64,000 nt of DNA. Source: Lunularia cruciata (Eukaryota > Streptophyta > Marchantiopsida > Lunulariales > Lunulariaceae). Positions 1-12,694 of this stretch are shown one piece after another. The first letter of the stretch is position 1. Every line of letters starts with the position of its first letter. The translations under genes were made by a program, and so were the position numbers. The notes below the pieces were generated by a model. The model was not told the DNA's origin. It worked only from the letters and a program-made list of their open reading frames with translations, and searched no databases. The DNA lies in contig OX419757.1 in NCBI GenBank assembly GCA_948567375.1, positions 56,913,665-56,977,664 on the forward strand. Direction: 5' to 3'.

Positions 1-440
1 CTAAAAATATACACAGAAAGGCCGATGCATGGCACCATCTTCCCATCTGTCTTACCATACCAACGTTGTCGTCGGGAAAATAGCCCATGTGTACCCTTGA
101 AGCTTTTGGTGTGAAAAATTTTCTTTTCTCTTTTATTTGTTGTAAGGAACAAGGATTTATGATAATATGTCTCGGGTGTGGTTTTGCTATCTTGTTTTGG
201 GAGAAAGTGAGGAGACAGAGAAGGGCTGAGGGTTTTCAGAAAATGCCAAAAGATTTTGAGATGGAAGTTTGCAAAAGATTTTGAGAGGGAAGTTTGCAGA
301 GGATTTCGAGAGAAGTAGTAGAGATTTTTGGGAGAAGAAGGGAGTAGGGTTTTTTCGGACAAGAGGAAGGTTGGACAAAATTTTTTTGAGTTGGACAGGA
401 GGAAGGGTTTGGACAGAGGAACAATCAGGAGAAGGAATTT

Positions 441-917
441 TTGAGTTGGACAGGAGTGCTTGAGAGTGCAGGGGAGAGAAATTCTCGAGAATTGAAGGGT
501 TTGGACAGAGGAACAATCAGGAGAAGGAATTTTTGAGTTGGATAGGAGTGCTTGAGAGTGCAGGGGAGAGAAATTCTCGAGGACTGAAGGGTTTGGACAG
601 AGGAACAATCAGGAGAAGGAATTTTCGAGTTGGACAGGAGTGCTTGAGAGTGCAGGGGAGAGAAATTCTTGAACTGAAGGGTTTGGACAGAGGAACAATC
701 AGGAGAAGGAATTTTCGAGTTGGACAGGAGTGCTCGAGAGTGCAGGGGAGAGAAATTCTCAAGAACTGAAGGGTTTGGATAGAGGAACAATCAGGAGAAG
801 GAATTTTACGAGTTGGACAGGAGTGCTTGAGAGTGCAGGGGAGAGAAATTCTCGAGAACTGAAGGGTTTGGACAGAGGAACAATCAGGAGAAGGAATTTT
901 CGAGTTGGACAGGAGTG
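441..917. repeat. Minisatellite block 1, about 92 bp unit
   Basis: About five tandem units starting near 441, 533, 625, 716, 808 and 901. Each contains the phrase GAGTTGGACAGGAGTGCTTG, then a GGGGAGAGAAATTCTCGAG stretch and TTTGGACAGAGGAACAATC. Units differ by single bases and short indels. The open frames on both strands here are by-products of the repeat. Confidence 0.9.
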
Positions 918-1250
918 TGAGAGTGCAGGGCTGTGCTTGGACTAGGAGAGGGATTTCTAAATGTGAGTGCAGGGCTGTGCTTGGACCAGGAGAGGGATTT
1001 CGAAATGTGAGAGTGCAGGGCTGTGCTTGGACCAGGAGAGGAATTTCAAAATGTGAGAGTGCAGGGCTGTGCTTGGACCAGGAGAGGAATTTCGAAATGT
1101 GAGAGTGCATGGCTGTGTTTGGACCAGGAGAGGGATTTCAAAATGTGAGAGTGCAGGGTTGTGCTTGGACCAGGAGAGGAATTTTGAAATGTGAGAGTGC
1201 AGGGCTGTGCTTGGACCACGAGAGGGATTTCGAAATGTGAAGAGTGCAGG
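918..1250. repeat. Minisatellite block 2, 46 bp unit
   Basis: About seven units carrying GCAGGGCTGTGCTTGGACCA, with GCTGTG at 930, 974, 1020, 1066, 1112, 1158 (GTTGTG) and 1204. Spacing is almost exactly 46 bp. The block follows the 92 bp block without a gap and shares the GAGAGTGCAGGG phrase with it, so it probably arose from part of that unit. Confidence 0.9.
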
Positions 1251-1740
1251 GCTGTGTTTTGGACCAAGACAGAAATTTTTGAAATGTGAAGGGAGGTTTG
1301 AAGGGCTGAAGGCATTTGGAGATGCATGAGGGCTGTGTTTTGGACCAGGACAGAAATTTTCGAAATGTGAAAGGAGTCTTGAAGGGCTGAAGGCTTTTGG
1401 AGATGCATGAGGGCTGTGTTTTGGACCAGGACAGAAATTTTTGAAATGTGAAGGGAGTCTTGAAGGGCTGAAGGCATTTGGAGATGCATGAGGGCTGTGT
1501 TTTGGACCAGGACAGAAATTTTCAAAATGTGAAAGGAGTCTTGAAGGGCTGAAGGCTTTTAGAGATGCATGAGGGCTGTGTTTTGGACCAGGACAGAAAT
1601 TTTCGAAATGTGAAGGGAGTCTTGAAGGGCTGAAGGCTTTTGGAGATGCATGAGGGCTGTGTTTTGGACCAGGACAGAAATTTTCGAAATGTGAAGGGAG
1701 TCTTGAAGGGCTGAAGGCTTTTGGAGGTGCATGAAGGCAA
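1251..1740. repeat. Minisatellite block 3, 81 bp unit
   Basis: Six units with GCTGTGTTTTGGACCA at 1251, 1332, 1413, 1494, 1575 and 1656, an exact 81 bp period. Each continues with GACAGAAATTTTCGAAATG and an AGGGCTGAAGGCTTTTGG stretch. Because 81 is a multiple of three, long minus-strand frames survive across the block; I treat them as repeat artefacts. Confidence 0.9.
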
Positions 1741-3209
1741 TTTTTGCAGGTCTGTTGGGGCTTGAGATTTCAGGGCAGAAGGTGTTCATGAAGGAAATTT
1801 TGCAGGAAATGTAAAGGCTTGAAGAGAGAGAGAGAAGAAACTCTAGAGGGATTTGGATAGGAAAAGGAGAGGAATGAAGGAGTGCTAGCTTGGACAGGAG
1901 GAGTGAAATTTTGAGTTGGACAATAGACCTGGCTGTATAGAAGCTGGAGAGTATGGGCAGAGGAAATTGAAAGGAAGGACGTTGAGAGAAGGGCTGAAAA
2001 GGAGAAATTTCCAAGGAAGAGACCTGGCTGTACAATAGCTGGACAGAGAAGTGAGAAGTGAAGGAAATTTTGAGAGATTTTGCACTGGGACAGAGGGAAA
2101 GGAGTTTGGGTTTCAGAAGTTTAGTCAGGAGAGAATGAGATGAACTTTGAGGGAATAGGATTGTACAAGACAAGGACTGTGCTTTGAAGGAAGAACTGTG
2201 ACTGATCAGGAGACACCCAGGAGAAACTCTCGAGTTGTTGTGAAGGTTTGAGAGTGAACCAAGAGAGACAGAAAAGAGGAGTTTCAGAATTTAGTTGTGA
2301 AGATTTGAGAGTGAACTACGAGAGACAGACAGAGAGGAATTTTTGAGCTTTACAGTGAGGGCCAAGAGAGTTGGAGACAACATAGCAGTTCTCAAAGGTT
2401 GGGGAATGGCTGATGCTAGGCAGAAGATAGAGAGGCCATTTTCTCAAAGGAGATTTGGAGGTCTGATGCTGAAGTGACAGGCAAAGAGAAGAGAAGGAGA
2501 GGCTTCGAATGCTGAGCGGTGAGTGACAGTTTGATAAAAGAGAAGGAGTTGAGAAGATTGTCTGCATGTGATTGGGCAAGTTTGGATGTTCATCTGGAAT
2601 GACTTGGTTGCCCAGGTGTTAAAGTAGGAATGGACACTCCATAGGGAAGAATTGTTTGTCTTGTTTGACTTACAGCTGTATGACTGGTTGCAGAGGATGA
2701 TTCATGAACGGATAAATGTACTCTGAATTGTGGATGTTGTAAAGGGAAGGGCTGCATTTAGGAGCTCTTGGTCCAGTCTATATGATTGACCAGTTCAATG
2801 ATCAATACAGCCGGGTTTGACCACCATTAGTTGCTTGCGGTTATTTCATAAAGTCTCACCAGAGCCATTTTAGGAATCTGTCTGAGCCAAGAGCCAAACC
2901 CACAGACCCGAACATAAAAGAGAACTGGAAGCGATACTATATACAAATAGAGCTACAAGGCCAAACACAGTCAAACACAATTGAATGCTATAGATCAACT
3001 TTAGGTTACAATATCCAACATACAAACCTTGGGAGAAACCTGCCCCAGGGACAATTAGAACAACCTGACCTATTGGGAAGAGCTGCCAGCCATACCAAAC
3101 AAGGAAGAGAATGACAAACCTCAGGAAGACTTAAGTCATTTGCACCAATCGCAACTAAGCACTAGCAGCCAGGTGCCCGGTGCACTCTCGAGGACAAAAC
3201 CCCGCGACA

Positions 3210-3601
3210 ACGTGCTCTAGTCTGATCTTACTGGCTAGGACATGGGTTTCTACTCAACCCATTTGCATCACGGTTCACCACTCCAGGTCTGTGAACAATT
3301 GTGAAATTGTACTCTCATAAAATCATGCAAGCTTCCCTGAAAGCTTGTTGGACTCCATCAACCACTTCAGTGGCTGATGATCAATGATGAGAGTGGAGGA
3401 GTTACCAAATAGGTAACATCAGAAATGTGCTACTACCCAAACTGCTACCAAGCACTCTCCCTCATATGAACTATACTTTGCCTCTGCTAAATTGTTGGAG
3501 CAACTAGCATAGGCCACCACAAACTCCTTCCCCTCATCATCATGTTGGGTGAGCACCGCTCCAAGCCCCAACATACTCCAATCAATACAAACCTGAAATG
3601 G
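3210..3601 (-). pseudogene. M1 RNase H region, decayed
   Basis: Reverse complement aligns with M3 62888-63300. It holds the RNase H portion, which in M3 reads HTDWSMLGLGAVLTQ near the start and TDHQPLKWL further on. M1 carries stops and frameshifts here, so only fragments translate. It joins the RT fragment at about 3601 through a TGA at the RT/RNase H boundary, which is also present in M3. Confidence 0.75.
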
Positions 3602-4701
3602 TCATCCTTTGATCGGTCTCCTCAAAATAGGAGCAAATGTCAACCTGAGCTCTACAAAAGCTCTCTCTTGCTCATCTCCCCAACACCACTCATGTGTAAG
3701 CTTGGTTAGCTTTGTCAAGGCCTTGGCAATGGCACTAAATCCTCTAACATAACGGCAATAGAAGTTTGCCAACCCAAGGAATGCTTGCACTTTGCTCACA
3801 TCCGTAGGCCAAGGAATATGCGCAATAGCCTCCACCTTGGTCTGCTGAACACCAAGTCCTCCAGGGTAGATAGTGTGACCCAAATACTCAACCTGCTCAT
3901 GGAAGAACCTACACTTCCTAGGATGTTATTTGAGTCCATGAGATCTCAACCTCTCAAACACCTCCACCAACTGTCTCTCATGCTCCTCCACAATATTGCT
4001 ATAGACCAAAATGTCATCAATATAGCACTGAGCAAAATCCAATCCAGCTAGGATCCTATCCATGACCCTCTAAAACTCAGCATGAGCATTCTTTAACCCA
4101 AATAGTAAAAACCTCCATTGATATAACACATCCTTGTTGTGATCAATAGCCCAGAATGATGTCTTGGACGTATCCTCCTTCTTGATCGGCAACTGATGAT
4201 ATCCTACTCAAAGATCCAAAGTATTGAAGACCTTTGCATGCCCAATCCCATCAAAAATCTCCTTTGGTGTAAGCATGGCATATCAATCAGCCCTGGTCTG
4301 TCGGTTGATAGGATGGTAATCTCCACACATCTGCCTATCTGTGTAGTTGCTATGCATATCCTTCTTGGTTAGCATCACCGTCGCTGATGCATACTCTCCA
4401 TGTGAAATCTCCACCAAGCCAGCCTCAAAATGGTCACTACTCCGGCTCTGAATCAATGTCCTCTCCATCTTACTATATTGATAAGGACGTCAGAAAACTG
4501 GTGTATTGCAAGTCAACTCAATCCATATACTAGGTCCTTTCAAAGCACCCAAATCCTTCATATTGAAGGCAAAACACTTGTGTGGCTCCTCAAGAACCTC
4601 CAAACCCTCCGTCTTTCCTCTCCAGTAAGCTTGGGTCCAAGAACTGGCTCCCAAGTATCCTCTATAACTGTAGTAGGAGTGGAAGACGTCCTGACTGGCT
4701 A
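3602..4701 (-). pseudogene. M1 reverse transcriptase region, broken
   Basis: Minus-strand fragments at 4283-4468 (contains CGDYHPINRQTRAD) and 3602-3883 (contains FLGLANFYCRYVRGF), with the YIDDILVY catalytic box between them near 4010-4035. Together they cover the palm, fingers and connection regions of a Ty3/gypsy RT. Several in-frame stops separate the pieces. The segment still holds the stretch deleted from M3 at about 62820, so it shows what the family RT looked like there. Confidence 0.85.
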
Positions 4702-4704
4702 CTA
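4699..4704 (-). other. M1 gag-MTase/pol stop site (TAG TAG)
   Basis: Read on the minus strand, the frame gives CCA ATG TAG TAG CCA GTC. The first TAG (4704-4702) matches the TAG that separates the gag-methyltransferase frame from pol in M3 and M4. The second TAG is a C-to-T change of the CAG found in those copies. Confidence 0.8.
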
Positions 4705-6454
4705 CATTGGGCCCTTGGGAGCAACAGTGTCATACCCCCAACCACTAGAGGTCTCAACCTTTGTGTGAAAAACTCCCTCCACTATGGCTGCAAGCTCCAC
4801 ACGTCCTCTAGCTGCATCCCAAGTGGACCAAGGGTGTAATCCAAGTAGCCCACGCTCACTAGGATGGACTCCAAGTAGACCACTCTCCCTAGTAGCTACT
4901 TGTTGTGTTCTAAGAATACCATGTCCACTTGATCCATTGCCCTCAGCATGTGCCTAAATCATCTTCATAGGCACAGGGCTCACAAGCGTCCAAGTGGTGA
5001 TGCCTATCAAGTGCATCTTGCGCTGCTTTGTGAAGCCAAGGCTCACAATCCAAGTCAAACAGTTCAGGTCCATAGCCTGACCTAACACTTGACGCTTAGC
5101 TACCTCTGAGACTGTTGGAATAGCGGTAATACCAGTGTGAAAACCCATTGCCCGCTCTCTCTCATCAGCGTTGGGCTCCACCAATTGCTATAACTATGAG
5201 TCCCAAACAAGTCCAGGTCCTCCCTCTTGAAAAGCATGAGAGCATGGGAAACTCATGAGTGTGGGAAATGTGGCTCTAGGCTGTCCAACTAGGTTCACCA
5301 CTGCCATAGGTGACCTATCAGCCACTACCATTGTTTGAGATTGACCCCCAATATCCAAGATATCATCAACAAGGATGTGGTCAAGTCGCTGAATCCCATC
5401 ATAAGCACGTTATAGAACCTCTTTGGGTAAGAGGTTCATCCACCAAAGATGAAGATGGTGAGCACGTGATCCCATTGTGGCTGCATCTAACAATACAATA
5501 GGTCTCATCCAAGAATGGACTTGATGTATACTCACCACCACTCTGGTGCAAGAATCACCCATCAAAGGAACGTTCTCCAAAAGGTAAGCTAGAGAAATAG
5601 ACTGATGGACTTGAAGATGTCATAGTATCTATAACATCTCCCAAAACACACCAAAAGGAGGATCTTGAAGACCCAAACCTCTACAAACATGTGTATTTCC
5701 TTGACATGGCCATCCAGAAATCACCAAGTGAATAGGCCCATCTCTCTTTAGATCATGTGCCCCTAATAAGGAAATGTTTGCTGGTAGGGCCTTTTGGTAA
5801 TCTCTAACTACTGACATCAATAATGACTCCAAATATTGATAGGCCAAGTGTGCCACATGATGTAGAGAGACTTGCCTAGAAGTCTCATCTCTCTCTACAT
5901 ACAAGTACCTCTATATTCGTATACCCGCCTATAATACCGCAGCTAGTCCGGTGCTAATCCCACCAAACAACTCCAATAGACATATCTCCTCTACTAGATA
6001 TTGCCAAGCAATGAGTGTGGTATCCAAAGGTATCAAAGTAATCAACTCTGGAGGCTCATCCTCACACTCATCTCCTGATGGTACAAAGACTCCACTCCAA
6101 GCCTGCTGCACCAACTGATCTGCATGTTGCTGCAATGCCTCCTCTGAACTCCACAATGGAACATCCAAGGTGGATGGAACAATCTCACTCATACTCCAAA
6201 TCCGAGTGATCTCCTCTGTAAATGGACTATCCTTTGCATGGGCGTTCCCCTCCAACAAGTCACCAGGCCAAGTAACTGCATCATTGAAAGCTAAAATTGA
6301 TGTTGCCATGGTCCCAAACTATAGTGAGCCAAGACTGCCACTACTAAAGCATATTGGTAGATGACATACCCGTCCCTCATCAGACTGCCAACCTGGTCTA
6401 TAGGAAGCTATCTCCTCCCAATAGTCAATACTAAAATGCATGGGGTATAACACT
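4705..6454 (-). pseudogene. M1 C5-methyltransferase region, broken
   Basis: Minus-strand pieces of the methyltransferase part of the family M polyprotein. 5929-6309 includes the LLELFGGISTGLAAVL motif I box. 5629-5904 carries YVERDE and the catalytic SGWPCQG box, with the cysteine preserved. 4954-5184 carries the C-terminal ERERAMGF and LGQAMDLN boxes. Frameshifts and stops between pieces make it non-functional. The B1 insertion at 6459 separates it from the protease part at 17996. Retention of the catalytic box supports the domain being a normal part of the family. Confidence 0.88.
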
Positions 6455-6458
6455 GCTC

Positions 6459-7132
6459 TGTGAGCCGGCCTGTCTCTCACTCAAGATGAACCTCTGATGG
6501 CCATTATGGTAGCGCACCATGGACTAAGAAGGCAAGGAATCCCCACTCCTCAAGGCTAACACTCCAAGACTCAAGACATTGCTCACTACAGAACTCAATG
6601 AGAGAGAGATAGTTGCAAATGAAAGGATGATGACTACCTCCTCACTCCTTGTTTATATACTTGTGAAATAGTTACGTACCAAAGTTACTAATTACGGTAG
6701 TAACTCAAGTTATTAGACTAACAGTCAAGTAAAGTCAAAAAGTAGAAAGAAATATCCATTCACATAGGCATATTCCCCTAAGCATGTGGTCTTATCTTGA
6801 CCCAACCACTAAGTCAAGGATTCCTTCACATGGGCTATCCTTGGACTAAAGAAGAATCCAAAACAAAAAGGCTTGCGGACCAAGAATTCTCAACTCTTTC
6901 CTCAAAGCCAAACACCTAGGAATAATACCAAGTCAACACACTAAAATCCAAAATAATGATGCTCATCTTTTCTACTTCCTCTAAAGTAAGGTCCCCTCTA
7001 TCTTAGCTATGACTAACTTTAGCTAACCATGACTAATATAGAACCATCCTTTATATAAATAATATCTCTTAAGTACTTGTAATACCAAGCTAAATATCAC
7101 AATACTACACACATGCACAAATGGGTGTTACA
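6459..7132 (-). repeat. B1 3' LTR
   Basis: 674 bp, matching the 678 bp LTRs of B2 in reverse. It carries the family promoter region near 6650 (TTTATATAC on the plus strand). The polypurine tract read on the minus strand, GGGGGTAAA, abuts it at 7133-7141. Confidence 0.92.
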
Positions 7133-7180
7133 TTTACCCCCGGACTAAGTTTTCACTTTGTCCTCAAAGTGAAGGTCTCT

Positions 7181-10100
7181 CTACCTTCTATGTTACATCT
7201 TCAACTTATCATGGTTAATCCTATCAAAGTGTCTTCCTCCTAACTCCTTGAGATCATAAGTGTAATTGCCCCACACCTTCTCCACTATGAAAGGTCCAAA
7301 GTACTTAGGCAAAAACTTCTTTTGCACTCTCTTGAATCAAATGGAATCAAACAACATTACCCAATCACCTTCTTTGAAAGTCTCCACCTTCTTCTTGCCT
7401 TGCCCCTTGTCATAGCTCTCCTTCTTTTCCTTTGGGCTTGCTCCACTTGAACCATAGCAACTACTCTTGCCTCTTCCAACTCCATGAGTTGATCTTTCCT
7501 TGACTTCTCTGCATCACGTCCTTGTGCTTTCTTCAATCTCTTATGAATGATTTGGAAGATAGGAAGATCAAAGTGAATAGGTAAGGTAGACTCAATACCA
7601 TACACCAATTGAAATGGAGAATATCCTGTGGAAGTCTTCATGGTTGTCCTATACTCCCACAAAACTGCATGAATCCTCTTGTCCCAATGATGTTTAGCGC
7701 TCTCCATTTCTACATCTTTGGCCAACATCATGCACAAGGTCTGATTGGTTCTCTCTGCCAAGCCATTGGAATTTGGCTTATAGGATGTAGTTACTCTATG
7801 TGTGATAGAGAAATGTCATAGCATGGCTATAGTAATGCTTCCTATAAACTCTCCTCCTCTATCAAAAACCAACTCTAAAGGGCATCCAAACCTAGTGATA
7901 AAGTGTTCATAAAGAAATCTACCCACTTCATCTTCATTCTTGTCCCTCAATGGTCTAGCCTCAACCCACTTGGTAAGGTAATCAGTAACTACCACAATGT
8001 ACCGATTGTTCCTTGGAGTTCTATTGAGAGGACCTACAAAATCAATTCCCCACTTCTCAAAAGGTCCTAGCAATGGAATTGATCTAAGTGGTGAAGTGGA
8101 TGTAGACTTTCTAGCAAAAGCTTGACAAACATGACAAGTTTTGCAATAATCAAGACAATCCTTGAAAATCCCTCTCCAATGGTAACTTGCATCTAGAATC
8201 TTGAAAGCAGTCACCTTTCCTGCAAAGTGTCCTCCACATACTAAACCTTCATGAAACTCCTTTATGAGTAGCATAGACTCTTCCTTACCCACTGCTCTTT
8301 GAAGTAGACCATCTGCTCCTTGGTGAAAAAGAATATCCTCCACCATTGTGTAAGGTCTAGATCTTGTTGCAAGGGCCTTCTGGATAGTTACCTCTTGTCA
8401 CAAAATCCACAATCTCCTTGTACTCCATTAGAACCTCTTGAGTGACTGAGATTTTCATGAGCTCCTCATCCGAGAAGGAATCATCCACTCGCTCATCTCC
8501 ATCATGATCATAGGCTCTAGATAACAAATCAACATTTGCATGTTTCTTTCTTGGTCTATCCTCAATGGTGTAGTCATACTCAGACAAGAGTATCATCCAC
8601 CTTGCTAGTCTCCCTTCAACATTAGGCTTGTTGAAGATGTACTTCAAAGCCTTGTGATCTATGACAATGGTGGTTTTCCCTCTAATCAAGTAGTGTCTAA
8701 ACTTCTTGAGACCAAAGATCACTGCCAACCCTTCTCTCTCCGTGATAGAGTAGTTCTTCTCTGCTAAAACCATCTGCCTACTAGCATAAGCTATTGGATG
8801 GTCATGCCCATCTTGGTCTAATTGACTAAGAGTGCATCCTATAGCTACATTAGAAGCATCAGTGTAGAGGATGAAAGGCTTACTCCAATCAGGTTTAGCA
8901 AGAATTGGAGCTACAACAAGGGATTGCTTGAGCTCCTGAAAAGCTTTGAGAGCCTCCTTGTCCTCCAAAATCACCATGGAATCTACAACCTTCTTCATGT
9001 AGATGGTCAATGCATTAGCCTTGTTGGAAAATGAAAAGATGAACCTCCTATAGTATCCAACCATCCCCAAGAATTGGCGTAACTTTGTCAAGCTTGAAGG
9101 GAATGGAAGGTCTGAGATTTTCCTCACCTTCTCAGGATCAACTGCTATTCCATCCTTGGAGATGATGTGCCCCAAAATTAGACCTTCTTCACATCCAAAA
9201 ATGCACTTCTTTGGGTTGAGTGATGCATTTGCCTCATACAAGCGTTGCAAGACCTTGATTAGGTGCTCAAAGTGCACCTCCTTCCTCCCATAGACACAAA
9301 AGTCATCAATGAAGTCTCTCACAAATTTCCCAATGAAAGGTTCAAATACCTTGTTCATGAACCATTGGAATGTGGTTGGAGCATTGCAAAGCCCAAAAGG
9401 CATGACCTTGAAAGTGTAAGTTCCTCAAGGCGTGGTGAATGTGGTGAGTTGTTGATGCTCTGGTGCAATCTTGATTTGGTTATATCCACTATAACCATCT
9501 CCAAAACTGTACATCTCATGACCTAAAACCTCCTCCAAGATCTCATCAATGAATGGCAATGGGTAGTAGTCCTTCTTGGTAACAACATTGAGCTTCTTGT
9601 AATCCACACATACTCGAAGCTTGCCATTCTTTTTCTTCACAATGACAATTGGAGACACACATTCTGAATTCTCTACCTCAAAGATAAATCCAACCTCCTT
9701 GAGCTTATCAATCTCCTCCTTCACAACCAAAGATATTGGTGGGCTAATAGGATGTTGCTTTTGGCGGATTGGTCTTGCATGTGACTCCACCTCTATCTTG
9801 TGCTCTTCCAAGATGACTTCCTTCAAATCCTTGTAACTGAAAGCAAACACATGGATGAACTTGCGGAAAATCTCCTCAAATCTCACCTTCTCCTCCTTGG
9901 TAACATTTGGGCCATACTTGAGGGTAGCTAACCTTCTCTCTACCTCCTCAAGTGTCAATGGTGATTTATCTAGGTCCTTCAAAACCTCTGGCTTAGGTGC
10001 AAAATCCATAGCACACAAAGGATATACATCTGAATAAGATTCAGATTCATCCTCCTCCATGGAAGTCTCCTCTTCCATGCTTGTGTCCACACTTGAAGCT

Positions 10101-11981
10101 CCTTCTTCAAAATTTGATTCCCAATAATCAGAAGATGGTGTATCTGAATGCGAAGTGTTGGTGGTGTAGTCATAGGAACTGTGACTCTATGGTTTGATGG
10201 CCCAATCCTCAAGTACCCTTGGTGCCATCAATCAGTTGTGTGTGTTGCTCTCAACCATGGCCTCCCAAGAAGTAAGTCATAGCTTGAATCCTTCAAGACT
10301 TAGAAAGTCATGAGATTTTGAACTCCCATAACTAAAACTACCACTTTATCCATCACCCCTACTGGTCAAACTTGTTGCTTGTTTGCCATGCTCACCACAA
10401 ATGTTGAAAGTCTTGAGGGTATCATACCCAAATTTTTCATTAACCTTTCTGACATAGCATTCACTGCTGATCCTCCATCAACCAATGCATCCTTGATGTT
10501 GTGACCATTCACTCTCACATCAATCTTGGAGGCATATTCACAAGCCTCCCATGGTGCTGGCTTGGCATCCACCACCCCCATTGATATTGGAGCTTTTGCC
10601 TTCTTCTTCTTCTTGCTCCTTGTAGAACTCAAACCATCTCTAAGCTCCTTTCTCAAGGTAGGGTTCAAAGTAATCAATTGACCCACTATGATGTTAGCCT
10701 TGTGACTACCAACATCCTCCAACACATTGTAGTTCCATTGTTGTTTTGAAATCAAGAAATCCTCCATCCCCAACTTCTTCCTTGGAGTCTTTGTTGTTGA
10801 TCGTGTTGAGGTGCAAGTGCTCCTAGTAGATATAGGAGTATCCTTGCTTGGATTAAATCCTTGAGAAGAGTGAATATCCTCTACAAAACAAGCTCTCTTC
10901 TTCTCTTGTGCCAAAAGCTCCAAATTAAGACTCTTGAAGTTTGAGCACTCTCCCTTCTCATACTTGCTCTCAATCACATCTATGGATGATATCCCCTTAC
11001 CTTTGTTTGGATTAGGAGCCACTTGGGTTTCACTACCACCCTCTTTCCCTCTATTGGCTCCCTCATAACCCCTTCCTCCATGGTAAGTGGAATTTGGGCA
11101 ATTCCTTTGGATATGGCCTCTTCCTCCACAACCAAAACAAATTCTATGATTGAAATTGTTGGTTGATTGACCTCCTCTATATGGATAGTTTCCATAACTC
11201 CTAGGCCCTCTCCCTACATTCTGATCTACCTCTCTCTTCTCTCATAGTTGCACCACATTGATCTTGAGATCCGCAAGTTGTTCTGTGATGGTTTGAAGTG
11301 GATCCTTTGGTGGAGGTGCAAGAATTGGAGCAACTATTACTTGTGGTGCAACCCTTGTCACCAAAGTATCAGAAGTTCCACCATACTTGTAGCCTTGAGG
11401 AGGATGCACAACCTCCTTCACCACCAAATCACTCTCATCCCCTTCCAAACTCTCCTCCATACGAGTTGCGATCTTGATAGCTTCAACCTTGGAAGAAGGT
11501 TTCTCATATCTCACCTTACTTCTAATTTGTGGTCTCAACCCTCCCACAAAATTCTTGGTGAGCATGACCCCTATGCCAATCATTGTAGTCTCCACATCAT
11601 CCCCACACTTCCTCAACACTATGTGAAATCTGGACTCTAACTTTTCCACTCTTTGCACATAGACTCTCACTTTCTCTCCATCTCCTTGCTTGAGAAATGT
11701 AACCTCACTCATCAATCTCTCATTACTCTGATCAAGAAGAAAGTTCTCAATGAGTGCTGAAGTCAAAGTCTCCCAAGACTCCTCTTCCCCATCTCTCCTC
11801 TCTCTCTTTTGGTATTCTGACTCATACCATGTAAGTACTGCATCCTCAAAGAAATCTGGTAATAATGAGGCCCACTCATTCTTCCTCCTCTCATTTTTTC
11901 CTATGCAAGCTCTCTTGAAGTCTCTCACAAAGGCCTCCACATCTTCTCCATCCTTGCCAAAAAAACCAGAAGTTTCCCCAT
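7181..11981 (-). pseudogene. B1 gag-pol polyprotein, decayed
   Basis: Minus-strand counterpart of the intact B2 polyprotein. Recognisable parts: Gag 11242-11940, zinc knuckle near 11100-11140, protease 10366-11022 (VDGGSAVNAMSE), RT 8357-10090 in two frames (FIDDFCVYG box), RNase H, and integrase 7816-8346 and 7357-7761 (CKTCHVC zinc site, LAERTNQTL). A one-base loss in a T run within the first codons shifts the start frame, and stops near 7183, 8350 and 9420 break the rest. The aspartate of the integrase LVFDRGGEF box remains. Confidence 0.9.
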
Positions 11982-12220
11982 CTTAACCCCTCATTATCTT
12001 TCTTTTCTCTCAATTTTTTTTCTTTTTCTCTTTTCTTTTCTCTCACTCTATTACTAATAGAGTATATACATGACTAACACCATCTGAGAATAATCCACTC
12101 TAGGGAACACAAAAGTTTCAGGTTGCTCCAAGATTTCTATAGCAACATCAAATCCTAGAGTGCATATTAATCTAACTCTCATGGATAATTTATCCATAAG
12201 TTGAAAGATTATCTACATCA
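11982..12220 (-). other. B1 leader, spacer before gag
   Basis: Non-coding leader between the CCHC leader ORF and gag. It holds a pyrimidine-rich tract at 11995-12050 that matches the polypurine stretch before gag in B2. Confidence 0.6.
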
Positions 12221-12694
12221 CTAATCTTGAGAACTAGCTGATGAAGGTGGTAGTATTTCTGTAGCTGTACTAAGACTCTCTCCAAGATCATTCACCAAAG
12301 TCTCCAAAAGTGCTTTTACTCCACTACACTCATGTCCTTTTGGAAGTCCTTCAAATCCACAAATCTCACACAACTCCTTGGTCTTAAATCTTCTCCTTCC
12401 CAATCTTGGTGAAGAAGGTCCAACATGCAAACCCAAGTCAAGTAAGCCTCTCTTTTCCCTCAATCTCTTGCTCTCAAAGGTCCATGGACATGAACTTGCC
12501 TTATGTTCCTTCTCTCCACATAGAAAGCACTTAGACTCACTCTTTCCTCCAAGTGGTGTAGGTTTTTGGATCCTCTCAACATTCTCTTCAAATTCTATTG
12601 TAAACTCTCTTTTCCTCAAATCCACCCCTACAATCACCTCAAACCCTTGGGGAACCTTGCATAATCTCAATTTCCACTCTTGATGACACTCCAT
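12221..12694 (-). CDS. B1 leader ORF with zinc-knuckle, 157 codons
   Basis: Begins MECHQEWKLRLCKVPQGFEV and contains CFLCGEKEHKASSCP, a C-X2-C-X4-H-X4-C zinc knuckle near residue 60. A second cysteine cluster, CEICGFEGLPKGHEC, follows near residue 110. It is nearly identical to the leader ORF of B2 (37912-38385), so it belongs to the family. It lies between the 5' LTR and gag, where autonomous gypsy elements normally have no gene. A second leader frame (12639-12854) overlaps its start. Function unknown; zinc knuckles suggest RNA or DNA binding. Confidence 0.6.
   Translation of the reverse strand: MECHQEWKLRLCKVPQGFEVIVGVDLRKREFTIEFEENVERIQKPTPLGGKSESKCFLCGEKEHKASSCPWTFESKRLREKRGLLDLGLHVGPSSPRLGRRRFKTKELCEICGFEGLPKGHECSGVKALLETLVNDLGESLSTATEILPPSSASSQD

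Larger units (their letters stand above)
67..3209. mobile_element. Insertion A: 3.1 kb LTR-like insertion inside M1 pol
   Basis: M1 breaks off after base 66 and resumes at 3210. The insert begins TGTCGTCGGG and ends CCCCGCGACA, so the ends are inverted (TGTCG/CGACA) and follow the TG...CA rule for LTRs. The flanks share ACGT (63-66 and 3210-3213), a likely 4 bp target duplication. No long protein-like frame is present. About 1.3 kb of the interior is minisatellite (441-1737). The rest, including 1740-3200, shows no family I recognise. A solo LTR of an unseen element is the best explanation; a non-autonomous element is the alternative. Confidence 0.65.

Noticed and set aside
441..1740. CRISPR-like or satellite centromere array
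   Set aside because: The units are contiguous with no unique spacers, and the array is confined to an insertion with LTR-like ends.
187..2173. Several 100-200 codon minus-strand frames in the first 2.2 kb
   Set aside because: They are made by minisatellite units read in open frames. Repeated low-complexity peptides, with no domain.
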